From contig NZ_ATXB01000001.1 in NCBI RefSeq assembly GCF_000421465.1, positions 1,946,001 through 2,010,000 on the forward strand: a stretch of DNA of 64,000 nucleotides, given 5' to 3'. The position numbers and the translations under genes are program-made. Each line of letters starts with the position of its first letter. Within the stretch, counting starts at the first letter, position 1. Shown piece after piece: positions 52,717 to 62,019 of this stretch. The notes beneath the pieces were generated by a model that worked only from the letters and a program-made list of their open reading frames with translations, had not been told where the DNA came from and searched no databases. Source of the stretch: Methylohalobius crimeensis 10Ki (GTDB lineage: Bacteria > Pseudomonadota > Gammaproteobacteria > Methylococcales > Methylothermaceae).

Positions 52717-53043
52717 CTAAACGGTAAAACTTTCCCCGCAACCGCAGGTGCCTTTGGCTTTGGGGTTGTTAAACTGAAACGCTTCGTTGAGACCTTCGCG
52801 GCGAAAATCCACCTCCAAGCCATCCAGATAATCCAACTGATCGCGCCGGATCACCACTTTGACGCCACGGTCCTCGAAAATCATATCGTCCGATTCCACC
52901 TGGTCGGCGTAGTCGATCAGATAGGCATAGCCGGAACACCCTGCCCGCTTGATGCCCAACCTGAGTCCGATCCCCTTACCACGGTGGGCCAACTGATTTT
53001 GGATGCGACGTGCCGCCGCCTCGGTCAAACGAATTCCTGTCAT
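52717..53043 (-). CDS. iscA: A-type Fe-S carrier protein (IscA)
   Basis: 108 residues. The three ligand cysteines are present: one in IKRAGCSGYAY (about residue 37) and two in GTCGCGESF near the C-terminus. It carries Fe-S clusters or iron to target proteins. It follows iscS by 21 bases; the usual iscU between them is missing. ErpA cannot be fully excluded, but isc context favours IscA. Confidence 0.88.
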   Translation of the reverse strand: MTGIRLTEAAARRIQNQLAHRGKGIGLRLGIKRAGCSGYAYLIDYADQVESDDMIFEDRGVKVVIRRDQLDYLDGLEVDFRREGLNEAFQFNNPKAKGTCGCGESFTV

Positions 53044-53064
53044 AATCGGATTCTCCTCTCAGCG

Positions 53065-54195
53065 TTAACCACCCACACCGAAGGCCGATACGACCCCGGC
53101 CAAAACACTCAAAAACCGTTCCACGTCCTGCTCGGTATTATCCTTGCCCAAGCTGATACGGATGGCGCCCTTTGCCAGAGCCTCCTCCACGTCCATCGCC
53201 AAGAGTACGTGGCTGGGTTCGCTACCGCCGCTGGCACAGGCCGAACCGCTGGAGACAGCGATTTTCTCCCGGTCCAAGGCCATCACCAACATTTCTCCAT
53301 CCATTCCCGGAATGGTCATCTGAACCGTATTGGGCAAGCGCTCCGCATCCCGGCCGAAAATAATCACGCCGGGCAATCGGGCTAATCCTGCTTCCAGCCT
53401 TTCACGCAAAGCAGCCAGCTGATCAGCGCTGGATTCGCGTTCAGCCAACGCCAGCTCCGCCGCCTTCCCGAATCCCACGATCCCGGCCACGTTTTCCGTC
53501 CCGCCGCGCAGACCGTACTCCTGGTCCCCGCCATTGAGCAAGGGGGCCAAGATCGAAGCCTGGTCGACAATCAACGCGCCCACCCCTTTGGGGCCGTAGA
53601 CCTTGTGGCCGGACAAACTCATCATCCCAACCCCCGAGTCATTGAAGCGCAAGGGGAGTCGCCCGACCGCTTGGACCGCGTCGGTATGGCAAGCGATGCC
53701 TTCTCGAGCGGCGATTTCAACTAATTTTGACAGCGGTTGAATCACGCCGGTTTCATTGTTGGCGAACATGCAGGAAACCAGGCCCAGCGTATTTCGGGGC
53801 AATTCCGCCAAGGCATCGACTTGAACGACTCCGTCGGCGTCCACCGGGAGCCAATGGACGGGAACGCTCTTGCGGCTCAATGCCTGGGCGGTTTCGCGAA
53901 CGGATGCATGTTCGATGGCGCTTACCGCGATCGCCTTGCCGGGATTGTTGTCGCACCAACCCTTGAGAGCCAGATTGTTGGCTTCGGTGCCTCCGCTGGT
54001 GAAGATGACCTGGGACGGATGCGCCCCCGCCAGAGCCGATACCTGAACCCGGGCTTGCTCCACCGCGTCCCGCGTCAACCGCCCCCAGCGATAGAGCGAG
54101 GACGGATTGCCATAGAAGCGATGCAAAAAAGGCAGCATGGCTTCCACCACCCGCTCGTCCAACGGCGTGGTGGCATTGTGATCCAGATAGATCAT
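53065..54195 (-). CDS. iscS: Cysteine desulfurase (IscS/NifS type)
   Basis: 376 residues, slightly shorter than E. coli IscS. IYLDHNATTPLDERV at the N-terminus, the PLP lysine in SLSGHKVYGPKGVGAL (about residue 198) and the catalytic cysteine in SSGSACASGGSEPSHVL (about residue 322) are all present. It takes sulfur from cysteine for Fe-S and other sulfur pathways. It starts 2 bases after the iscR stop region and precedes iscA. The loop wording is closer to the NifS-like group than to the longest IscS proteins. Confidence 0.92.
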   Translation of the reverse strand: MIYLDHNATTPLDERVVEAMLPFLHRFYGNPSSLYRWGRLTRDAVEQARVQVSALAGAHPSQVIFTSGGTEANNLALKGWCDNNPGKAIAVSAIEHASVRETAQALSRKSVPVHWLPVDADGVVQVDALAELPRNTLGLVSCMFANNETGVIQPLSKLVEIAAREGIACHTDAVQAVGRLPLRFNDSGVGMMSLSGHKVYGPKGVGALIVDQASILAPLLNGGDQEYGLRGGTENVAGIVGFGKAAELALAERESSADQLAALRERLEAGLARLPGVIIFGRDAERLPNTVQMTIPGMDGEMLVMALDREKIAVSSGSACASGGSEPSHVLLAMDVEEALAKGAIRISLGKDNTEQDVERFLSVLAGVVSAFGVGG

Positions 54196-54197
54196 CT

Positions 54198-54668
54198 TCA
54201 GGGGCGTTTTTCCTGCAATGCCATCATCTGGATTTCTTGATCCTGACGGTTAGCCACCGATTGGATGGTCCGGCGAGACAACAGATCCGCGAGGCTGATT
54301 CCGGCCAAATAAGTACGGATTTGCTCGCTCAACCCCATCCATAATTCATGGGTCAAACAAGGCTGATTGTTTTGACAGTTGCCTTTCCCTCCGCAGCGGG
54401 TGGAATCGACGCTTTCATCCACTGCCGTGATAATGTCGGCGATATTGATCTCATCGGAGGAGCGGCTCAATTGATAGCCTCCGCCTGGACCACGGACACC
54501 GGTCACCATCCCGGCTCGGCGCAACTTGGAGAACAACTGCTCCAAATAAGACAGGGAAATATCCTGCCGCTTGGCAATGTCGGTCAAGGTCACCGGTTTT
54601 TGACCGCTATGATAGGCCAGATCCAGCATGGCGGTGACCGCGTATCGGCCTTTGGTCGTCAATCGCAC
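54198..54668 (-). CDS. iscR: Fe-S cluster-sensing Rrf2 family regulator IscR
   Basis: About 156 residues from the preferred GTG at 54668 ([15 protein letters not shown]), which has CGGAG upstream. An earlier GTG at 54692 adds eight residues and lies in a dyad. The winged helix is followed by the cluster-binding loop [13 protein letters not shown] with three cysteines, the IscR hallmark. It represses the isc operon when it carries a [2Fe-2S] cluster. iscS and iscA follow. Confidence 0.92.
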   Translation of the reverse strand: MRLTTKGRYAVTAMLDLAYHSGQKPVTLTDIAKRQDISLSYLEQLFSKLRRAGMVTGVRGPGGGYQLSRSSDEINIADIITAVDESVDSTRCGGKGNCQNNQPCLTHELWMGLSEQIRTYLAGISLADLLSRRTIQSVANRQDQEIQMMALQEKRP

Positions 54669-54684
54669 GGCAAACTCCGAGAGC

Positions 54685-54742
54685 GTTTTCACTACACTTT
54701 ATAAGTGAAAACACTATACCCATATCTGAGTAAAACAGTCAA
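54685..54742 (-). promoter_or_regulatory. iscR promoter with IscR-like operator and adjacent 9-base dyad
   Basis: On the minus strand TTGACT (54742-54737) and TATAGT (54718-54713) form a promoter with 18-base spacing. The sequence between reads GACTGTTTTACTCAGATAT, close to the type 1 IscR site pattern. Immediately downstream GTTTTCACT / AGTGAAAAC makes a perfect 9-base inverted repeat (54685-54712) that could be a further operator or a leader hairpin. Confidence 0.68.
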
Positions 54743-55537
54743 CTAATCACCGCCCTCTCCCGGCGGTTGTCCGTTCCGCAATTTACACGCTTCCAAGGGA
54801 GGCAGCGACACTTGAGGCGGAGTCACGCCGGCCTTGCGCAAGGCGGCGTTCAATTCCTCGATTTGCCGGTCCAGTGCTTGGACATGCTCGAGCATGTGAT
54901 TGATGGCATACGCCACGGGATCGGACATGTCCGGCGTCAAGCCATAAGCATCGAAACCCAATTGTTTGGCGATAGCCGCTTTATGGGCCGCCGATGCCTT
55001 GCGGTCGGCACTGACCACGTGGGCGGGAATGCCCACCACGGTGGCTCCCGGGGGGACATCTTTGAGCACCACCGAATTGGAGCCGATGCGGGCATTATCG
55101 CCCACCTGGATCGGCCCCAGAATTTTGGCGCCCGCTCCCACCACCACGTTGCGACCGAGGGTGGGATGCCGTTTCCCCTTTTTCCAACTCGTCCCGCCCA
55201 GGGTTACCCCGTGGTACAAAGTGCAATCGTCGCCGATCACCGCTGTCTCGCCGATCACTACTCCCATCCCGTGATCGATAAAAAAACGTTGGCCGATGTG
55301 GGCGCCGGGATGAATCTCGATGCCGGTCAGCCAGCGCGCAATATGGGACAGGAAGCGAGCGAACCAATACCAACCGTGATTCCACAGGCAATGACTGAGC
55401 CGATGCAACCACAGCGCATGCACGCCGGGATAGGCGGTCGCCACCTCCCACCAGGAGCGGGCGGCCGGATCACGAGCGAAAACACAGGAAACGTCCTCCC
55501 GCAACCGACGCCGCAGTTCGACCCAGCAATTCAGCAT
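54743..55537 (-). CDS. cysE: Serine O-acetyltransferase
   Basis: About 264 residues. The N-terminal helical region is followed by a left-handed beta-helix with hexapeptide repeats ([59 protein letters not shown]). Active-site His are in the HGMGVV and HGVTLG segments. It makes O-acetylserine for cysteine synthesis. The ATG at 55537 has GGAGG ahead and overlaps the trmJ stop. The open frame extends to 55768, but that part only overlaps trmJ in another frame. Placement before iscR links cysteine supply to Fe-S assembly. Confidence 0.94.
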   Translation of the reverse strand: MLNCWVELRRRLREDVSCVFARDPAARSWWEVATAYPGVHALWLHRLSHCLWNHGWYWFARFLSHIARWLTGIEIHPGAHIGQRFFIDHGMGVVIGETAVIGDDCTLYHGVTLGGTSWKKGKRHPTLGRNVVVGAGAKILGPIQVGDNARIGSNSVVLKDVPPGATVVGIPAHVVSADRKASAAHKAAIAKQLGFDAYGLTPDMSDPVAYAINHMLEHVQALDRQIEELNAALRKAGVTPPQVSLPPLEACKLRNGQPPGEGGD

Positions 55538-56259
55538 GATTCCTCCTTCCGCCAGGGGCGTTGGGCACAGGTCAAAATCCCGCGCAGGATATCCACTTCC
55601 CTTTTCTCCAACCGGGTGCGCCCGAACAATCGGCGCAAGCGGCGAAGGATGGATGGGGCCTGCTTGGTGGAATGCAGGAACCCGATTTCCGTCAAGGTCT
55701 GCCGAAGGTGTCCGTAGAAGGATTCCAGTTCTGCATGGGTGGCCAGTTCGGGCATTGGCTCCGAGCAAGGAAGCGATTCCCTGCGACTTAAAAGCAACTC
55801 ATAGACGATGATCTGTACCGCAGCGGCCACGTTCAAAGAGCTGTACTCCGGATTACAGGGGATATGAAGCCAGTAGTGGCAAAGGTCCAATTCCTCGTTG
55901 GTCAAGCCGGATCGCTCGCGCCCCAGGACAATCGCCACTTTGGCGGCCGGCGCCTCTTGCCATACCTGTTCCGCGCATTGTCTGGGCAACAGCTTGGGCC
56001 ATTGAATGGCCCGCTGGCGGGCACTGGCTCCGATCACCAAATGGCAATCGGCCACCGCCTCGGCCAGGTTGGGAAAGCAGGTCGCCCGGGCCAGCACATC
56101 GTCCGCACCCGCCGCCCGTGCGGTCGCTTCGGCGTGAGGGAAGAGCTTGGGAGCGACCAAGGCCAATTCATAAAACCCCATATTCTTCATCGCCCGGGCC
56201 GCCGCACCGATATTACCCGGGTGACTCGTTTCTACCAATACAATACGAATCTGTGGCAA
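55531..56259 (-). CDS. trmJ: tRNA (cytidine/uridine-2'-O-)-methyltransferase TrmJ
   Basis: 242 residues of the SPOUT class: [25 protein letters not shown] at the N-terminus, [22 protein letters not shown] (cofactor knot region) and [17 protein letters not shown] near residue 140, then a helical C-terminal extension. It methylates position 32 of some tRNAs. Divergent from suhB, the usual gammaproteobacterial arrangement. Confidence 0.93.
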   Translation of the reverse strand: MPQIRIVLVETSHPGNIGAAARAMKNMGFYELALVAPKLFPHAEATARAAGADDVLARATCFPNLAEAVADCHLVIGASARQRAIQWPKLLPRQCAEQVWQEAPAAKVAIVLGRERSGLTNEELDLCHYWLHIPCNPEYSSLNVAAAVQIIVYELLLSRRESLPCSEPMPELATHAELESFYGHLRQTLTEIGFLHSTKQAPSILRRLRRLFGRTRLEKREVDILRGILTCAQRPWRKEESC

Positions 56260-56349
56260 GGTGATTTCCTACGACAAAGACGGGTAAATTGCCGGATTTT
56301 ATCAGAAAAAAGGTATACTAAGTGCTTTGACCAACCAATAATTTCCTCT

Positions 56350-57156
56350 ATGCATCCAATGCTCAACATCGCCACCCGTGCCGCCCGCCGCGCGGGTGAC
56401 CTGATCGTACGATCCCTGGACCGGGTTGATTATCTCTCCATAGACACCAAAGGCCGTAACGATTTCGTCAGCGAGGTGGATCGTGCAGCCGAGCGGGAAA
56501 TCATTCAAGTCCTTCACAAGGCCTATCCCAATCATCATTTTCTGGGTGAAGAAGGCGGCCGCCAGGGCAAATCCGACCGAGACGAGTATTTATGGGTCAT
56601 CGATCCTTTGGACGGTACCACCAATTTCCTCCACGGTTTTCCCCAATTCGCCGTGTCTCTCGCGCTCCAGCACCGCGGCCTAATGGAACAGGCGGTGGTC
56701 TACGATCCCTTGCGACAAGAGATGTTCACCGCAACCCGGGGCGGAGGCGCTTCCCTCAACAACCGCCGGATCCGAGTCTCCGGACAGTCCGGCCTGGAAG
56801 GCGCGCTCATCGGGACCGGTTTCCCCTTCAAGCAACAGGAACACCTGGAGGCCTATTTGGGCATGTTCCGATCGGTATTCAAGGACAGTGCCGGCATTCG
56901 ACGCGCCGGAGCCGCTTCCTTGGACTTGGCTTATGTGGCCTGCGGCCGTCTGGACGGTTTTTGGGAAATCGGCCTTCAGCCTTGGGATATGGCCGCGGGG
57001 GTGTTATTAATTCAAGAGGCCGGCGGACTGGTCAGCGATTTCGGCAACGGCGATCGCTACCTGGAGACCGGCAACCTCGTCACCGGCACCCCCAAGCTGC
57101 AACAGGCGATTTGCCGGGCCATCGCCCCCTTCGCCACCGGCGCCTTAAGCGCCTGA
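56350..57156 (+). CDS. suhB: Inositol-1-monophosphatase SuhB
   Basis: About 268 residues. Metal-binding motifs of the family are intact: GEEGG (about residue 69), WVIDPLDGTTNFLHGFP (about 82-98) and QPWDMAAGVLLIQEAGG (about 212-228). It hydrolyses inositol phosphate and in enterobacteria also acts in rRNA transcription antitermination. The ATG at 56350 starts the conserved MHPMLNIATRAARRAG; the open frame upstream to 55864 only overlaps trmJ in antisense. It converges with secF with 1 base between the stops. Confidence 0.93.
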   Translation: MHPMLNIATRAARRAGDLIVRSLDRVDYLSIDTKGRNDFVSEVDRAAEREIIQVLHKAYPNHHFLGEEGGRQGKSDRDEYLWVIDPLDGTTNFLHGFPQFAVSLALQHRGLMEQAVVYDPLRQEMFTATRGGGASLNNRRIRVSGQSGLEGALIGTGFPFKQQEHLEAYLGMFRSVFKDSAGIRRAGAASLDLAYVACGRLDGFWEIGLQPWDMAAGVLLIQEAGGLVSDFGNGDRYLETGNLVTGTPKLQQAICRAIAPFATGALSA

Positions 57157-57157
57157 G

Positions 57158-58099
57158 TCACAGGCGCTCGGCGTCGGCCACCTCCTTTTCCGGCAGCAAC
57201 AAATCCTCCCGCTTGACCTTGAATAGCAACAGGAAAGCGCTAGCGACGTAGATGGAGGAATAAGTCCCCACTACTACCCCGAAAATCAGGGCAATGGCGA
57301 AATTACGGATGATTTCGCCCCCCAGCACCGCCAGGGAAATCAGAACCAACAAGGTGGTTCCGGAGGTCAGCAGGGTCCGGCTCAAGGTCTGCGTGATGGA
57401 AGTATTGATGATTTCAGCGGGCTCGCCACGCCGTAGCCGACGGAAGTTTTCCCGAATCCGGTCGTAAACCACGATGGTGTCGTTGAGGGAATAACCGATG
57501 ACCGCCAAGAGCGCCGCCAGCACCGTCAGATCGAATTCCAGCCGGGTCAAGGAGAAAAAACCGAGGGTGATAATGACATCGTGGACAAGCGCGGCGATCG
57601 CCCCCAAGGCAAACCGGTATTCGAATCGCCAGGCGATATAGATCAGAATACCGAACAAGGCGAACAGCAACGCCAAGCCGCCCTTCTCGGTCAATTCTTT
57701 CCCCACTTGCGGCCCGACGAACTCGACCCGCCGAAGTTCGGGCTCGGCACCTGCACCGGCACTCAAGGCCTGCAAGATATTGTCGCTGAGGGCCGCCGAA
57801 CTGAGATCGGGATCCGGAGGCACGCGGATCAATATATCCTGCGTGGTGCCAAAATGTTGCACCGCGGCATCCTCATACCCAGCTTCTGCCAGCTGATTGC
57901 GTACCTCGGCCAAATCCACCGAAGCCGGATACCCCACTTCGACCAGCGTGCCGCCGGTGAAATCGAGCCCTAATGACAATCCCTGCACGATCAGTGATCC
58001 GAGGGACATTACCGCCAGAATTGCAGAAAGGACCAACGCCAGTTGGCGTTTGCCCATAAAATCGATACTGCGTTGCGAAACAAGCTGAGCCATGGTCAC
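57158..58099 (-). CDS. secF: Protein translocase subunit SecF
   Basis: 313 residues, six expected membrane helices. The N-terminal GLDFTGGTLVEV is the SecD/F family motif, with DRIRENFRRLRRG and the TLLTSGTTLLVLISLAVLGG region further on. With SecD it uses the proton gradient to pull translocating chains into the periplasm. It lies 4 bases after secD. Confidence 0.95.
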   Translation of the reverse strand: MTMAQLVSQRSIDFMGKRQLALVLSAILAVMSLGSLIVQGLSLGLDFTGGTLVEVGYPASVDLAEVRNQLAEAGYEDAAVQHFGTTQDILIRVPPDPDLSSAALSDNILQALSAGAGAEPELRRVEFVGPQVGKELTEKGGLALLFALFGILIYIAWRFEYRFALGAIAALVHDVIITLGFFSLTRLEFDLTVLAALLAVIGYSLNDTIVVYDRIRENFRRLRRGEPAEIINTSITQTLSRTLLTSGTTLLVLISLAVLGGEIIRNFAIALIFGVVVGTYSSIYVASAFLLLFKVKREDLLLPEKEVADAERL

Positions 58100-58103
58100 T
58101 CCT

Positions 58104-59954
58104 TTAAACCGCCAAACGCGCCACGCGGCGGTTGCCGTAAATCCAATTGATCAACATCCGCGTTACCAAAATCGCGGTGAACATCGAGGTCATGATGCCG
58201 AGGGACAAAGTCACGGCAAACCCCTTGACCGGGCCGGTACCGAAACTGAAAAGCACCAGCGCGGCAATCAAGGTGGTGACATTCGCATCGAAAATCGTTG
58301 CGAACGCCTTCTCATACCCTGAATAGATGCTCGCTTGGGGACTGTTCCCGTTGAGGAGCTCTTCCTTGATACGCTCAAAGATAAGGACGTTGGCGTCCAC
58401 CGCCATCCCCACCGTCAGTACGATCCCGGCAATCCCGGGCAAGGTCAAGGTGGCTTGAAGAAGGGAGAGCAATGCGACCAGCATGATCAAATTCAAGGTC
58501 AGCGCCAGATCCGCCACCAGGCCGAAGACCTTGTAATACCAGGCGGTGAAGATCAGCACCACGACAAAGCCCACGATCACCGAAAGAAAACCGCGTTCGA
58601 TGTTCTCCTGCCCCAGGCTGGGCCCCACGGTGCGCTCCTCGACGATATCCATCGGTGCCGCCAGCGCCCCGGCCCGGAGCAACAGAGCCAGGTTGCGGGC
58701 CTCTTCGGTATTGTCGAGGCCGGTGATTTGGAATCGTTTGCTGAAACGCCCCCGAATGGTGGCGATGTTGATGACTTCTTCGACCCGCTTGCGCTCTTCC
58801 ACCGTTTGGCCGTCCACGGTCTTGGTGACGATCTGGTTTTCGATGAACACGACCGCCATGGGCTTGCCGACGTTTTCGCGGGTCACATCCGACATTTTGC
58901 TGGCCCCCACGCTATCCAGGGTCACGAAAACCGCCGGTGTCCCGGATTGCTGATCGAGCCCGGAGGAAGCATCGGTGATCTGATCGCCGGTCACAATGAC
59001 CTGTCGCTTCAACAGCACCGGTTTGCCGCTCCGATCGCGGTAGATTTTGGCGCCCATGGGCACCCCCGTTTCCAGGGCGCTTCCCACGTCGTGCTCGGTA
59101 TCCACCAAGCGAAATTCCAAGGTCGCTGTGGCCCCCAGGATCTCCTTGGCTCGAGTCGTGTCCTGCACCCCCGGGAGCTGGACCACGATGCGGTCTTCTC
59201 CCTGCTGTTGGATCACCGGCTCGGCCACTCCCAACTCGTTGACCCGATTACGCAAAGTCGTGAGATTTTGCTTCAAGGCGAAACTTTTGATTTCCCGCTG
59301 TTCTTTTTCCGACAAACGGGCTTCCAAAATCAGTGCGGCTTCATCCGGACTCAACACCAATTGGCGAAACTCGTCTTCGAGCAAGGATTCGGCCTGCGCC
59401 AGATCGCTGGCATTCTTCAGTCGGATTCGGATGGCCTGCCCGTCACGATCGATCGCGAGGTAGCGGATTTTAGCTTCACGCAAGGTGGTACGAAAATCCC
59501 CCACATAACGCTCCACTGCCTGATCGATGGCCGCCTCCATATCTATCTGAAGCAGAAAATGCACGCCGCCGCGCAAATCCAGCCCCAGATACATCGGTCT
59601 GGCACCGATGGACTGCAACCACCTCGGCGTCGCCGGCGCCAAATTGAGCGCGACCACGTAATCGTCTCCCAATTTTTCCCGCAACAAATCGGCGGCCTGC
59701 AATTGAGCTTCTGCGGTATTGAAGCGGATTAGGAAATTCCCCTCTCGAGCTCCCATACGCTTGGAAGTCAAACCCGCCTCGTCAAGGGTATTCTTGACCT
59801 TGATTTCCAGGCTCTTATCCAGCAAGGCGCCCCGCTGGGGCGAGACCTGCACGGCGGGATCCTCACCGAACAAATTCGGCAGCGCGTAAAAAAGCCCGAT
59901 CCCCAATACCACAATAATCAATACGTTTTTCCATAGCGGAAAGCGGTTTTGCAT
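58104..59954 (-). CDS. secD: Protein translocase subunit SecD
   Basis: 616 residues, normal length for the separate SecD of gammaproteobacteria. It has an N-terminal helix, a large periplasmic domain (including GLDLRGGVHFLLQIDM and RNRVNELGVAEPVIQQQGEDRIVVQLPG segments) and C-terminal membrane helices with GMAVDANVLIFERIKEE. Partner of SecF and YajC, whose genes flank it. Confidence 0.96.
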   Translation of the reverse strand: MQNRFPLWKNVLIIVVLGIGLFYALPNLFGEDPAVQVSPQRGALLDKSLEIKVKNTLDEAGLTSKRMGAREGNFLIRFNTAEAQLQAADLLREKLGDDYVVALNLAPATPRWLQSIGARPMYLGLDLRGGVHFLLQIDMEAAIDQAVERYVGDFRTTLREAKIRYLAIDRDGQAIRIRLKNASDLAQAESLLEDEFRQLVLSPDEAALILEARLSEKEQREIKSFALKQNLTTLRNRVNELGVAEPVIQQQGEDRIVVQLPGVQDTTRAKEILGATATLEFRLVDTEHDVGSALETGVPMGAKIYRDRSGKPVLLKRQVIVTGDQITDASSGLDQQSGTPAVFVTLDSVGASKMSDVTRENVGKPMAVVFIENQIVTKTVDGQTVEERKRVEEVINIATIRGRFSKRFQITGLDNTEEARNLALLLRAGALAAPMDIVEERTVGPSLGQENIERGFLSVIVGFVVVLIFTAWYYKVFGLVADLALTLNLIMLVALLSLLQATLTLPGIAGIVLTVGMAVDANVLIFERIKEELLNGNSPQASIYSGYEKAFATIFDANVTTLIAALVLFSFGTGPVKGFAVTLSLGIMTSMFTAILVTRMLINWIYGNRRVARLAV

Positions 59955-59971
59955 GACAGTCTCTTATATTT

Positions 59972-60331
59972 TTATTGCTTTTCCGTCTGGGCAATCTTTT
60001 TCTTGACTACCTTATAAGTTCCTTTGGGCAAGACGCTGGAAATGGCATTGCGCTGCACCTGAATGCGCATGCCTTCCGACACTTCCAGCACCACAAAATT
60101 TTCATCCAGATCCGCCACTCGGCCCAGGATGCCGCCATTGGTCACCACTTCGCTCCCCTTGGCGATGGAGGCCACCATTTTCTTATGTTCCTTGGCGCGA
60201 CGTTGCTGAGGCCAGATGAACAAAAAATAAAAAAAAGCGAAAATCACCAGGGGCAGCAACAGGCCGGCCCAACTCGGTTGTTGCGCCTGGGGCGCGCCCT
60301 GGGCGAATGCGTCGGCAATGAAAAATCCCAT
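59972..60331 (-). CDS. yajC: Preprotein translocase accessory subunit YajC
   Basis: 119 residues: one membrane helix (LLLPLVIFAFFYFLFIWPQQRR) and a cytoplasmic domain with SEVVTNGGILGRVADLDENFVVLEV. Standard YajC size and position between tgt and secD. Confidence 0.94.
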   Translation of the reverse strand: MGFFIADAFAQGAPQAQQPSWAGLLLPLVIFAFFYFLFIWPQQRRAKEHKKMVASIAKGSEVVTNGGILGRVADLDENFVVLEVSEGMRIQVQRNAISSVLPKGTYKVVKKKIAQTEKQ

Positions 60332-60370
60332 AAACGTTAGATCCTTTCGGTTGGCTTCAAAAAAGGCAGA

Positions 60371-62019
<1,649 letters not shown>

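Noticed and set aside
58335..59732. A 465-residue plus-strand frame antisense to secD
   Set aside because: secD is unmistakable on the other strand; the antisense frame is a by-product of its codon bias.
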